From positions 1 through 64,000 of the forward strand of contig JAGTXO010000045.1 in the NCBI GenBank assembly GCA_019448385.1: a DNA stretch of 64,000 bases, given 5' to 3'. The translations under genes were made by a program, and so were the position numbers. This stretch comes from Diacronema lutheri. Its lineage: Eukaryota; Haptophyta; Pavlovophyceae; Pavlovales; Pavlovaceae. How positions within the stretch are numbered: position 1 is the stretch's first letter; each line of letters opens with the position of its first letter. Under the pieces are notes generated by a model. That model did not search any database. It had not been told where the DNA came from and was given only the letters and a program-made list of their open reading frames with translations. Shown piece after piece: positions 51,966-62,600 of this stretch.

Positions 51966-54900
51966 TCAATTGCAGTAGAGCTCGTACGCGGGGTTTTTGG
52001 TCTCGTCGACGCACTGGTAGCCGAGCTCCTGAAGGAAGGCGGCAAAGCGCGCCTCGTCGCCCTTTGGGATCTGGATACCGGTCAGCACCTACGAGGGAGG
52101 GAGCAGCGAGCACACACTCCGCGATCGGTGTGGGCGCAAGCGGCGTGAGCGCGGGGCGACGCAAGCGGCGCATGCAGGCAGGCGGCGTGAGCGGCGTGTG
52201 CGGGTCAGCAGCACGATGGGTGCCCGTGCGCACGTTCGCTGCGCGCACCTTTGAGACCTCTGCGCCGCGGTACCGATAATGAAGCAGGGTTAGGTTCCAG
52301 TCCGGGCTTTGCTTGCAGAAGCTGCAGCCATCGCCATGCGGCGCGCGTTCGGAGCGGAGGCGACATCGCGTGAGATATGCGACGTCAACGCGCGTGGCGC
52401 GCGTGGGGCGGCAGGCGAGCGGGCCGTGCATGAAGGGTGCGATGACAGCCCCCCCCCCCCCCCCCTCCCCCCCCCCCCCCCCTCTCCCTCGCGCACGCCT
52501 TCGGCAGCACTGCGTAAGCACCCCAGCTGGGCAGGCGGCGGTCAGGCGTGGAGGCAGCAGACGCTCCGCCCACAAGGCGATTGCTGCGCGCCACGCCGCG
52601 CCCGCCCGCCTGCGAGAGAGCGCACGGCGGAGAGGGCAGGGCGTGCGCATGCATGCATGCGGCCATTCTCACGTGTTCAAGAATTTGCGCAGGGCGCCCG
52701 GCTGCTCGGGAAAATCGAAGCGGTAAAGCAGCTCGCCCTCCGCAGGCTGCGCGGGCGATGGCGGAAGGAGCGGAGGTAGAGGCGGAGGCGGAGGCGCGCG
52801 CTTGTCGCCGCCTCAGCAGCCGCAGATTTGTGATGGGCCGCAAGGAGGGGGATAGAGGGGGGGGGGGGGGGGGGGGAGGGGGGCAAGGGAGGTCAACGGG
52901 CGCGCATGCCTTGACGCCGCCCGACATGTATCGCATGTGCGACTTTGCGAGCTCATTGTCGGACATGTCATGAGCGCTCACACCCGCCGCCTGAAGAGAC
53001 GCGAGGATGGCGGCAACCTCCCCCTCGCCACGCCGCTCGTCCGCGGCGCCCGCGCCAGCGCCCGAGTCGAGCGCGACCGAGACGAAGATGGTGGCTGTGC
53101 CGTCGTAGGTGGGCGCGGTCTTGGCCGCGCTGCGTCGGGCGGGGCGGGCGGGGGGAGCGGGGGGCGGAGCGGCGGCGGCGGCACGTGTCAGGGCGGGCTG
53201 GGACGGGGCGTGAGAGGGGCGCGTGCGGCACGGCACGGCGCGAAAAGCGCGCGCGTTGGGGACCGCAGCGCGCGTGGCCAAGGCGAGCAGCGCCGCGCCG
53301 CGGACGGGGAAGGGGGGGAATGGGGAAGGGACGGAGGAGGGAGGGGGGGGGGGGGGGAAGGGGGTAGGGGGGGGAAGGAAGACGGGGGGGGGGGGGGGGG
53401 GGGAGGTTGGGTGACTGCGCTGTCCTGGAAGGGCTCACCGGTAGATAAGCTCCGTCACGCTCCGCTCGGCAAGGGCGGCGTGCAGCTTGGCAAGCGCCCC
53501 CGGCACGTCGGGCACGCGCGTGGCGAGGAGTGCCTCCGTGCGGTTGCCGAGCAGCGCGCGTTCGGCGAGGAGGCGGAGGCGGTCGAAGGTGATGTTGGCA
53601 CCTGAGGTGATCGCAACGAGCACCTCGTCGCGCGCGCCTGTCTGCCGCGCCCACTTCTTGAGGCCGGCGATCGCAAGGGCGCCCGCTGGCTCGAGGATTG
53701 CGCGCGAGTCGTCAAAGCCGTCGTGCACGGCCGCGCAGATTTCGTCCTGCCGTGTGCGTGATTTGAAAAAGGGCGGGAGGGAGGGGGGGGGGGGGGGGGG
53801 GGGGGGGTAGCAGGGTACAGAGCACAGGAGGGGAAGGCATGGGTGCGTGAGGCCGCATGAGCGCAGAGGGAGGGAAAATTGGAGGCGGGTGGAAAGGGGC
53901 TTGCGTACACACTCGCGCTAGGCATGCTGCAGGCACACCCAACACCCCCCGCAGGCCAAGGCAGCGCGGAGGTATGGAATTCAAAAGCAAGCAGCGCGCA
54001 CTTGCGTCACCACGATCATATCATCGACCAGCTCGTCACAGACGCGGAAGGTCTCCTCGCCCGGCTTCTCCACCGCCGCACCCTCGGCGAACATGTCGAC
54101 GTGCGGCAACGTGACGATCTGACCCTCGCGCAGGGAGCGGCCCATCGCGTCCGCGCCGATCGCCTCGACGCCAATGACCTGCGCCGTGGAGGAAGGGGGG
54201 GGGGGGGGAAGGGAGTGGGTGGGTGGAGGGAGGCGTGGAGAAGGAGGAGGAGGGGGGGAGGGGGGGGGGGGGGGGAAGGGAGTGGGTGGGTGGAGGGAGG
54301 CGTGGAGAAGGAGGAGGAGGGGGGGGAGGAGGGGGGGGGAGGGGAGGGAGAGGGACGGGCGGCGTGGCGTGGTTGCCGAGCGGGCAGCGGCGGTGCGCCA
54401 GCGCTCGGCCGGACGTGGCGGCGCGCCGCTCGGCCGCGCGGAGTGCGCTCGCCTTGACTGCGGGGCTGATCGCCTTGACGTACGCCGCGACGCCCGCGAG
54501 CAGCCCGCCGCCCCCGACGCAGACGAAAATTGCGCATGGCGGCCTCTCGGTGAGCTGGCGGAGGATTTCGAGGCCGACAGTGCCCTGGCCCGCAATCACG
54601 TAGCTGGGTGGGGAAGTGGATAGGATAGGGGGGGGGGGGGGGGGGGCAGCAGCAGCAGCAAATGGCCGACACAAGGGGAACGGGGGAAGGGGGGGATGGG
54701 GGGGGGGGGGGGCGGCGGGCAGCCCCTGAGCCGGGCGATACACTCCGCGAGCCGCGCCGTGGAGCAGCGTGTACGCCGCGCCTGGCGCGCGGGCGGGGCG
54801 GCGGATGGCGGGAGCGCGCGCGGGCGCGCTCCGCGCACGGGCGGGCAACGCCCGTGCGGGCGCGGCGGCGGGGCAGCAGCTGGCGCGGCCCGAGCAGAGG

Positions 54901-56421
54901 CGCGCGGCGTCGCTGCGTACGGATCATCAAAGGATGGGATGAGCGGCCTGCCCGACTGCTTGGCGAGGGCAACGCAATGCTCCATCGCAGCGCTGTGAGA
55001 GCGGCCGTGTAAGATGACTTTGGCGCCAAGCCGCTCGAGGCCGCGTTGCTTCCATGCGCCCGTCATCTCGGGCAGCACGATGGTTGCCTTAGGGGGAAGG
55101 GGAAAGGGAAGGGGAAAGGGAAGGGGAAGGGGAAGGGGGGGGGGGGGGGGGTGCGAGGATGAGGGCGTGGCTTTGTGCGTGTGTGCATGTGTGTGTGTGG
55201 CATCAACACAGGCGCACACAGGCGCACAGAGCCACGCGACCGGCTGCACGCGCGTACACGCGGCAGCAGCGGCAACGGCAGCGGCGGCCTCACCTGTACA
55301 CCCAGCCTGTGCGCAGCAATGGCGACCCCCTCAGCATGGCCGCCAACAGCATGCGCGAGGACGCCCCGCTGCAGGTCGTCGGGCTTCATCGCCGCCATCT
55401 TGTTGTACGCGCCGCGCACCTGCGGGGCGGTGACGGCGGGGCGGTGACGGCGGGGCGGTGACGGCGGGGCGGTGACGGCGGGGCGGTGACGGCGGGGCGG
55501 TGACGGCGGGGCGGTGACGGCGGGGCGGGGCGGTGACGGCGGGGCGGTGACGGCGGGGCGGTGACGGCGGGGCGGTGACGGCGGGGCGGTGACGGCGGGG
55601 CGGTGACGGCGGGGCGGTGACGGCGGGGCGGTGACGGCGGGGCGGTGACGGCGGGGCGGTGACGGCGGGGCGGTGACGGCGGGGCGGTGACGGCGGGGCG
55701 GTGACGGCGGGGCGGTGACGGCGGGGCGGTGACGGCCCATGCGGCCACGCGCATGCGAATTTGACAGCCGTTGCGGCGCAGTCTCTTGGCAACTGCTTTG
55801 CCACAGCGGTGACAGCTCGCCCAAGCACGCAGCGGCTGCGCCCGCTCGCTTTGCGCATGGCACGCCCGCCCCTGCTCAATGAACGCTTGCGCGCGCCAGG
55901 GCTTGAGAGACATGGCCGCCACGGCATCGCTCGCCAGCGCCCGCGACGCGGCCCCGCGCGCCGCGCGACGAGCGCGCGGACCTTGAAGGAGAAGCCGGGC
56001 TGCAGGTCCTCGCGCTTAAAGTAGACGCTGTTCCCAAGCCGCTCGCTCAGCTTGCTCGCCGGCTGCATCGGCGTCTCGGATGCGACGTCGTACACCTGCC
56101 GATGCGGCCGGGCGCACGGCGTGTCAGGCGGGCGCGGGGCGCATGCGCGCGGCAAAAATTGCCACTGGGTGGCCTGTGGGCGAGCGTGCGCGCGCGGACG
56201 CAGCGACGAGCTCGCCAGCGGCAGTGCGCGCGGTGCGAGCGCGAAGGCGCGCGCCGCACCTTCGACGTGAGGATCATGCGCAGGTAGTCGGGCTTCGAGG
56301 AATAGTCCCAGAGCTCCTCGGCGGCCACGAATGAGCCGGGTGGCGCCTTGGGCAGCGCCTGCTTGGCGTGCAGGATCTTGGCCAGCGGCACGCGCAACCG
56401 GAAGGGCAACGGCCTCGACAT
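51966..56421 (-). CDS. Biosynthetic threonine dehydratase (threonine deaminase, IlvA type)
   Basis: Eleven exons, 564 residues: 56421-56260, 56095-55982, 55419-55294, 55087-54921, 54603-54453, 54178-54002, 53746-53439, 53129-52910, 52746-52673, 52321-52249, 52088-51966; phases all fit. It deaminates threonine to 2-oxobutanoate, the first step to isoleucine. Landmarks: '[20 protein letters not shown]' (Lys holds PLP; intron directly after it), 'SFDDP', '[12 protein letters not shown]', '[16 protein letters not shown]' (phosphate-binding glycines), '[19 protein letters not shown]'. The C-terminus has both ACT-like halves ('[20 protein letters not shown]' and '[19 protein letters not shown]'), so isoleucine feedback is expected. 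The usual 'SAGNHAQG' reads 'AVGGHAEG'. Introns after exons 5 and 8 fit best with GC donors (AAG|GC). Many introns hold sense-strand C runs. The first 30 residues are basic and may target an organelle. Confidence 0.92.
52451..52482. repeat. C tract giving a G run on the sense strand of an intron
   Basis: Nearly uninterrupted C (one T) on the plus strand, inside the intron between exons 9 and 10 of the threonine dehydratase gene. It is the reverse of the other introns, where the sense strand has C. Confidence 0.85.
53295..53404. repeat. G-rich tracts (sense-strand polypyrimidine) in a dehydratase intron
   Basis: Runs of G up to 18 bp with GGGGAAGGGG spacers on the plus strand, within the intron between exons 7 and 8. 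On the sense strand this is a long pyrimidine tract. Confidence 0.85.
54190..54345. repeat. Tandem duplication of about 66 bp in a dehydratase intron
   Basis: Two copies of a unit containing GGGAGTGGGTGGGTGGAGGG and GCGTGGAGAAGGAGGAGGAG, separated and followed by G runs, in the intron between exons 5 and 6. Confidence 0.85.
55430..55737. repeat. 14-bp minisatellite GCGGGGCGGTGACG, about 21 copies
   Basis: Nearly perfect head-to-tail array with a single shortened GGCGGGGCGGGGCGG variant near 55525. It fills the intron between exons 2 and 3 of the threonine dehydratase gene, next to the exon 3 acceptor, whose CAG follows directly on the sense strand. Confidence 0.95.
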
Positions 56422-56567
56422 TCCGCCCGAGCGAAATGGCCGCCACGAGGACGTCCAAATTGCGCTCGATCAGTCAAGGGCGGACACACAGCGACAGTGA
56501 GCAGCATTTTTCCGGTCCCCAACGGGCACGTGCCGGTTCGACGACACGCTCGCCCGCGCGCGCGGGC
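56422..56567. promoter_or_regulatory. Divergent promoter, threonine dehydratase / ankyrin protein
   Basis: 146 bp between start codons, with no clear TATA or CCAAT box. The left part (56450-56520) is the less GC-rich portion. Confidence 0.4.
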
Positions 56568-57812
56568 ATGCAGGCGCCGAGCGCCGGCGACACGAGCGCG
56601 GAGACGTCGGAGGCGCGCGCGCGCGCGCCGCTTATCGCGTGCTTGCCGCTCGACTTGCTCCTCTTCGTCGCCTCGCTCGTCGACCCGGCGTACGCGTTGT
56701 GCGCGCGCGCGTCGTGCCGCGCGCTCCGCGATGCGATCGATGCGCCAGCGCGCACGCCACGCTCGGCGATGCTCGCCACGCCCGCGCTCGCCGTGTGGGC
56801 GTGGATGCTGCACGGCTTTAGATCCGATACACCCGACGCGCACGAGCAAGCGCGGCTGTGCGCGCACGCCGCGCGCGCTGGCCACGGCGACGTGCTGCGC
56901 TTGTTGCGCGGCCTCGGCTGCGCCTGGAGCGGCGCGACGTGCTCGGCGGCGGCGGCGGGCGGCCACCTCGCCGTGATGCAGTGGGCACGTGAGCACGGCT
57001 GCGACTGGGGCGCCGCCGTGTGCGCCGCGGCCGCCGGCAGCGGCCACCTCGCCGTGCTGCAGTGGGCTCGCGCGAACGGCTGCGAGTGGGACGCCGCCGT
57101 GTGCGCCGCGGCTGCGGCCAACGGCCACCTGGCCGTGCTGCGGTGGGCGCGCGAGCACGGCTGCGTGTGGTGCGAGCGGACGTGCTTGGCCGCGGCCGCC
57201 GCTGGTCATCTCGCCGTGCTGCAATGGGCGCGCGCGCACGGCTGTGCCTGGGACGGCAGCACGTGCTCCGCAGCCGCGGCGGGCGGCCACCTCGCCGTGC
57301 TGCAGTGGGCGCGCGAGCACGGCTGCCCGTGGGACTCGTACACGTGCTTCAAGGCGGCGCGCGGCGGACACCTGGCCGTGCTGCAGTGGGCACGCGCGCA
57401 CGGCTGCGACTGGTGCTGCCTCACGTGCCTCGCCGCGGCCGCAGGCGGTCACCTAGCTGTGCTGCAGTGGGCACGCGCGCACGGCTGCGAGTGGGACAGC
57501 GCGACGTGCGGGCTTGCCGCGGCGGGCGGTCACCTGGCCGTGCTGCAGTGGGCGCGCGAGCACGGCTGCCCGTGGGACTCGCACACATGCTTCAAGGCGG
57601 CGCGCGGCGGACACCTGGCCGTGCTGCAGTGGGCGCGCGCGCACGGCTGCGAGTGGGGCACCGCCGCGTGCTACGCTGCAGCTGAGGGTGGCCACCTTGA
57701 GGTGCTGCAGTGGGCGCGTGAGCACGGCTGCGAGTGGGATCCGCACGAGTGCGCGCGCGCGGCCGCGCGCTACGGCCGCGCGCGCATCATAGAGTGGGTT
57801 GGCAGCCGCTGA
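56568..57812 (+). CDS. Ankyrin-repeat protein with F-box-like N-terminus
   Basis: Single exon, 414 residues. ATG 56568 gives a short tail, then 'LPLDLLLFVASLVDPAYALC' and 'ARASCRALRDAI', which resembles an F-box. From about residue 100 follow eleven or so repeats of about 26 residues of the type 'GGHLAVLQWAREHGCPWDSY' with 'TCFKAA', the degenerate ankyrin form abundant in haptophytes, oomycetes and large algal viruses. Conserved Cys pairs (HGC...TC) recur in every repeat. F-box-ankyrin proteins act as SCF substrate receptors; this role is inference. Near identity between repeats (57290-57390 against 57530-57630) shows recent internal duplication. The stop codon lies inside the first unit of a 46-bp tandem repeat. 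Confidence 0.8.
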   Translation: MQAPSAGDTSAETSEARARAPLIACLPLDLLLFVASLVDPAYALCARASCRALRDAIDAPARTPRSAMLATPALAVWAWMLHGFRSDTPDAHEQARLCAHAARAGHGDVLRLLRGLGCAWSGATCSAAAAGGHLAVMQWAREHGCDWGAAVCAAAAGSGHLAVLQWARANGCEWDAAVCAAAAANGHLAVLRWAREHGCVWCERTCLAAAAAGHLAVLQWARAHGCAWDGSTCSAAAAGGHLAVLQWAREHGCPWDSYTCFKAARGGHLAVLQWARAHGCDWCCLTCLAAAAGGHLAVLQWARAHGCEWDSATCGLAAAGGHLAVLQWAREHGCPWDSHTCFKAARGGHLAVLQWARAHGCEWGTAACYAAAEGGHLEVLQWAREHGCEWDPHECARAAARYGRARIIEWVGSR

Positions 57813-57945
57813 TTAGGGTTGGGGTCAGGGGGGAGCCGCGTGGGTTGGCAGCCGCTGATTAGGGTTGGGGTCAGGGGGGAGCCGCGAGGAGGCTTAGGAG
57901 TGGGTTGGCAGCCGCTGATTAGGGTTGGGGTCAGGGGGGAGCCCG
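57795..57945. repeat. 46-bp direct repeat, three copies, starting inside the ankyrin gene
   Basis: Copies at 57795-57840, 57841-57886 and 57901-57945, the last after a 14-nt insert. Each contains TGGGTTGGCAGCCGCTGATT and AGGGTTGGGGTCAGGGGGGA. The first supplies the last codons and the TGA of the ankyrin gene. Confidence 0.9.
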
Positions 57946-57982
57946 CGCAAGAGGCACGTGCGCGGCACCGGCACACGTGAGT

Positions 57983-58162
57983 AGCGCCACGCTACGACCC
58001 GGTCACAACAGCACAACTTCTGTGACAGTGAATCTGACGTCGTCTTCACTCATCGTCCGACGGCCGCCCTCAGAGCAGCGCCACGCTACGACCCGGACAC
58101 AACAGCACAACTTCTGTGACAGTGAATCTGACGTCGTCTTCACTCATCGTCCGACGGCCGCA
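57983..58162. repeat. 86-bp direct repeat (94-bp period), two copies
   Basis: 57983-58068 and 58077-58162 are almost identical. The right copy contains the end of the transporter gene including its stop at 58140-58142, so the left copy is a duplicated gene tail plus 3' UTR. Confidence 0.9.
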
Positions 58163-59615
58163 CGCCCTCGCGGTCGAGCACGCGCGTGACGAGCGCGAGC
58201 GTGCAGATTGAGCCGGCCGTCGTGGCCAGCCGCTCGCCGATCACGAGCGCGCGCTGCACCGCCGCGCGCGACTCTCCGTATGCCTCATCGCTCGAGATCG
58301 TCCGAAAAATGGCGGGAACAACGAATCCCTCCAACCCACGCGCGGCGGTGCAGCTCAGGACGAGGGCGATGGCGGCGGGCGTGCCGCGCATCCGGCCGTG
58401 CAAGTCGAGCGCAAACGCGAGCGGCACCGCCGAGTTGAGCCCGATCAGCGCGAACGTCGCGCCGACGTGCGCGTGCACGTCGACGGCGAGCGCGGCGGCG
58501 GCTCCGACGAAAAGTCCGAGAAACGACGCCTGCATGCACAGCGCGAGGAGCTCGTGCGAGTTGAGGCCGAGCGGGCGCGCGCCGAGCGCGCTCGCGTGCG
58601 CCGCCGCGTACGGCAGCACGCCCGGCGTCACGCCCCAGACGAGCGACTGTGCGAGGACATAGGCACCTCCAAGCGCAAGCGCGCGTGGCGCCCAGCCAGG
58701 CAGGCGCGCGCACGTTGGGCGGAGGGCAGCGGCGGCGGCCGCGTCGAGCGGCGGCGTGTGCGCAGGGCGCGACGACGGACGCGGCAACTCGGCCGCCTCG
58801 TCTGCTGCGAGCGCAGGCAGCGCGGGCCGGTCGAGGCCGTGGAAGTCGTGCAGGCTCGGCGCACGGCGGGCAGCGGGAGCACGGCTCTGCGTGGGCGGCT
58901 CAGCGCGCGGTGCGAGCTCGCCGAGTTTCCAATAACGAATGGCGCTGAGCGCGGCGGCGGACGGGATCGACAGGAGCGAGACGAGCGCGAGGAAGGCCGA
59001 CGGGCCAAAGCGGCACGCGCCACCCGGCTGCTGGATCGCCGAAAGCGCCGCGACGAGCAGTGCTGCGACCGTGCCGCCGAGCAGGTTGGCGGAGATGAGG
59101 CGCGGGTCGTAGCGCAGGTGCCACGGCATGGAAATGGCCATGCGCAGCGCTCCGATCGCGCCCGAGAAGAAGGCGAGCGCGAGGATCGCGACGGAGTGCG
59201 AGCTCGCGGGCGCGGCGCCGGCGAGCAGCGCGGGCGCGGCCGGTGGCGGCAACGTTGCGGTCGCGTCCCACCCGACGGCGCCGCAGAGAAGGCAGGCGAC
59301 GGTGGCGAAGATCATGCACGCAACGGACGCGTCTTCGACAAGCTGGCTCGTGCGCACGTGCAGCACCGTGAGCAGCGCCACCACGCAGAGCGAGAGCATC
59401 GAGCCGGCGGTCGTCGCGCCGCCCATGTACGCGGCAAGCGCGGCGCCCTCGGGCTGCGTGCGTTGGAACTGCGGGACCTGCTGGAAGAGCGCGTCGGAGG
59501 AGAGCCAGCCCTGCCCGAGGCCAAGCATTGTGAATGCGACGTACGTGCCCAGCGACAAACGCGGCCGCTCCTTGGCCGGCAAGAGCGCGACGTGCGCGGA
59601 CTTGGCGTCGGCCAT
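58140..59615 (-). CDS. Multi-pass membrane transporter, family unresolved
   Basis: Single exon, 491 residues, ATG 59615. It opens 'MADAKSAHVALLPAKERPRL' and has about 10-11 hydrophobic helices, for example 'LCVVALLTVLHV', 'ACMIFATVACLLCGAVG', 'VAILALAFFSGAIGALRMAI', 'LLGGTVAALLVAALSAI', 'ALALGGAYVLAQSLVWGV', 'SFLGLFVGAAAALAV', 'GATFALIGLNSAVPLAF'. A long Pro/Ala loop splits two halves, as in many 11-12-helix carriers. The N-terminal 'GLGQGWLSSDALFQQVPQF' and 'EGAALAAYMGG' recall riboflavin transporters (SLC52), but only weakly. The substrate is unknown. Confidence 0.65.
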   Translation of the reverse strand: MADAKSAHVALLPAKERPRLSLGTYVAFTMLGLGQGWLSSDALFQQVPQFQRTQPEGAALAAYMGGATTAGSMLSLCVVALLTVLHVRTSQLVEDASVACMIFATVACLLCGAVGWDATATLPPPAAPALLAGAAPASSHSVAILALAFFSGAIGALRMAISMPWHLRYDPRLISANLLGGTVAALLVAALSAIQQPGGACRFGPSAFLALVSLLSIPSAAALSAIRYWKLGELAPRAEPPTQSRAPAARRAPSLHDFHGLDRPALPALAADEAAELPRPSSRPAHTPPLDAAAAAALRPTCARLPGWAPRALALGGAYVLAQSLVWGVTPGVLPYAAAHASALGARPLGLNSHELLALCMQASFLGLFVGAAAALAVDVHAHVGATFALIGLNSAVPLAFALDLHGRMRGTPAAIALVLSCTAARGLEGFVVPAIFRTISSDEAYGESRAAVQRALVIGERLATTAGSICTLALVTRVLDREGVRPSDDE

Positions 59616-59681
59616 TTCTTTCGCGCGCCCGCCACGCAGGGCGCGGCGGAACGCCGCACTGAGCTCGAGAGGTGCAGCGCG
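59616..59681. promoter_or_regulatory. 66-bp divergent promoter, transporter / F-box-RCC1
   Basis: The start codons are 66 bp apart, with no obvious core elements. Confidence 0.4.
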
Positions 59682-62600
59682 ATGGACGGAGAGCTGCCGG
59701 TGCCCAGCGTGGATTGGAGCGACGTCGATCCGAACATCCTCGCGTGCGTCTTCGCCAAGCTCCCCTTCCGGCTGATGGGCCGCGTCTCGCTCGTGTGCAA
59801 GCTCTGGGCGTCGGTGGCCGCCGACCCGTTTTGGAAGCCAGCGCGCGTCGTCTACGCGTGGGGCGAGGCGCACGTGACGGGGCTCGCCGCGTGGTGTGCG
59901 CGGCCGACGTTGCTCGAGTTCTCGCTCGCCCAGCCGATTGTGCAGATCGCGTGCGCCAACGCCGCGACGCTCGCGCTCACCGCCGATGGCGGCGTGTGGC
60001 AGTGGGGCGTTTGGTGCGCGCGCGCACCACGCGCGCGCGCGGGGCCGCGCGGTCCGCCGACCGGATGGCGCGCGGACTCCCGACGAGTGCCAGTTGGCGC
60101 CCTCTCACCCGCATGGTCGGCCGCGCTGCCCACCGCGCGGCAGGTGCGTGCAACCCTCCGAGGGCGCGCTGCTCGTGCACGCGCAGCCGACGCGCGTGCG
60201 CGGCCTGCGCGACATTGCGCACGTTGCCTGCTCGTCCCCGGGCTACTTCCACTCGCGCGCGCACTACCCGTTCCTGTACCATTGCATGGCGGTGGGCAAG
60301 GACGGTTCCCTCTTCGCGTGGGGCAATGCCGACGCCGGCCAGCTCGTCGAGCAGGTGCGGCGCGGCCAGCGCGAGCCGTGCGAGCGCCATGCAGTTCGCG
60401 CGCGAGCGTCGCGCGAGCCGCGCGCGGACCACCAACCCTCCGTTGCCGCCTCTGCCCACGCCCGCGCCACCCTCGCGCGCGCCCTTGCCGCCCGGCGTGC
60501 GCGCGCGCGCGCGTGCGCACGTGCGCGCCCGCCCACGTGCGCGCCAACACCAGCCTGGCGAGGCGGGGACGATCATCTCGGAAGAGGACGAGGCGCACGT
60601 CACCGAGCAGCTGCGCGCGCTCAACCACGTCTCGTGGGTGCGCCAGCCGATGCGCATCTGCCAGTTCGGTTCGGACGCCGACAGGTCGGGCGGCGGTGTC
60701 GACTCCGTGGCCGCAGCTCCGCGCGGCGCGGGCGACGTCCCCGCCGGGCGCGGCGTGGCGTGCGTCGGCGGCGCGCGCGAGGTCGTGGTGCGCAGGCGCG
60801 TGCTGCGCGCCTCGTGCGGGCTGTGCGTGACGGCGTTGCTCGTCGAGACCGAGGCGGTGCTTGAGCTGCCGGACGGTGACGGTGACGGTGACGGTGACAT
60901 TGACAGTGACGGTGGCGATGACGGTGACGGTGACGGTGACGGTGACGACGCCGAGGGCGCGGGCGCGGGCGCGGGCGCGGACGGTGGCAGCGGCGAAGCC
61001 GACGCGCACGCGCGCCACGCGGACGCTGGGGCAGGCGGCGGCGACGGCGACGGCGCGGCGGTGCCAGCCAACGGCGCGAATATGATGCCCGCGCCGATCG
61101 TGCCGCCCCCCGCAGAGCTCAGCGCGAGTTCGAGCAGTGACGCTGCGAGCGAGAGCGATGGCGGCCGGTCGTCTGCGCCACTCCTCACGCCTCCCGAACA
61201 CGAGGACGACACGGGCGGCGCGGCGGGTGGCGCGGCCGGTTTGGCGGCGCAGACGGTGGCGGCCGGCGCGGCGGCTGGTTTGGCGGCGCCGTCAGAGGTC
61301 GGTTCGTCAAGCCATTCGTCCGGCGAGTTTGATTTTGATGGCGAGGAGGAGGAGGATGAGATGGACGATGCGGAGATGAATGAATTGATCCAGGCGGAGT
61401 TGGTGGCATTGGGCGAGGCGGAGTGGGCGGAGGGAGGCGACAGCGACGGCGACGGCGACGACGACGTGGGAGGCGACGGCGCACAGGATGGAGATATGCA
61501 CGTTGCACCGCACGGCTTCCAAGTTGGCATTGCTCTCGACGAAGATGATGATGAGGAAGAAGTCCCGTGGGACGCCGGAGCCGTCATTGACACATTCGCG
61601 CCACTCCTCGCCGCGCCCACCCCGCCGCTTGCCTGCCTCGAGGCGTTCGCGCGCCGCGCGCTCCGCAAGGAGGTGCGCGCGGCGAGGCGCACGGCGCGCG
61701 CGCACGGCACGGAGCAAGGCGAGCGCAGGATGGCTGCGTCGGCCGCACCCACTCGCAGCATGGCTGCGTCGGCCGCACCCACCGCGGCCGCGACGGGCGC
61801 CGGCCAGGACGCACTGTCCGTTTCGCTCGGAGCCACGCTCGGCCGCGCGCTGCATTTCAAATTCGCGGGCGCTGCGCAACTTGTCGTCCCGACGACGAGC
61901 CGGCGCGCGCGCGCGTGGCGCGCGCTGCTTGAGAGCAACGCGTTGCCCGACGGCGCGGCGCTGCTCACGCCGTGCGGGCGGGCGCTCACGCTGCGTGCGG
62001 GCCGCCTCGTCTCGCGCCGCACGAGCGTTGAGACGTGCGGCAGGTGGTGCAGTGAGCGCGCGCACACACTCACAGCATGGCCAGAGCTTTGTGGGCTGCC
62101 CGTTCGCGAGCTGGCGTGCGGCGCGTTCCACTGCCTTGTGCTCACGCATGCGGGCCGCGTCTACGCCTTTGGCGACCAGGTGCGAGCGCGCGCGCGCGCG
62201 CCGCGCCGGCCGCCGCGCGCTGCCCGCTTGGTTAAGCACGTCCGGCACGTGGGGGCAAAGGCCGCGCAGCGGTCCGCGTACGGGCGGCTTTGGTTCCGCC
62301 ACGCCGCGCGCGACGCCGCACGCGAACCCCTTCTTCTTCTTCTTTTCCCTCCTAAACCGATTTCCCCGCCCGCCCATCCCCCCCCCCCCCCCCCAACCTC
62401 AGATCGGCAAGGACAGCTCGAACGGCAGCATGCTCGGTGTGGCGCCTTCCGGCAGGCTCACGCGTGGCGTGCACAGGCCGCAGCCCGTGCGCTTCGCACA
62501 GCCCGTGGTTGAGCTACACGCGTCCACGTACTGCTCCATCGCCGTGACAGCGAGCGGGAAGGTGTTCAGCTGGGGCGACTCGGATGGTGGCGCGCTCGGC

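Noticed and set aside
52385-53281. Separate genes in the C-rich frames between dehydratase exons.
   Set aside because: They are intronic translations; the exons on each side join in phase and match the threonine dehydratase family continuously.
58140-59615. Naming the transporter as a riboflavin carrier (SLC52).
   Set aside because: Only short N-terminal resemblance; helix count and the rest of the chain do not confirm it.
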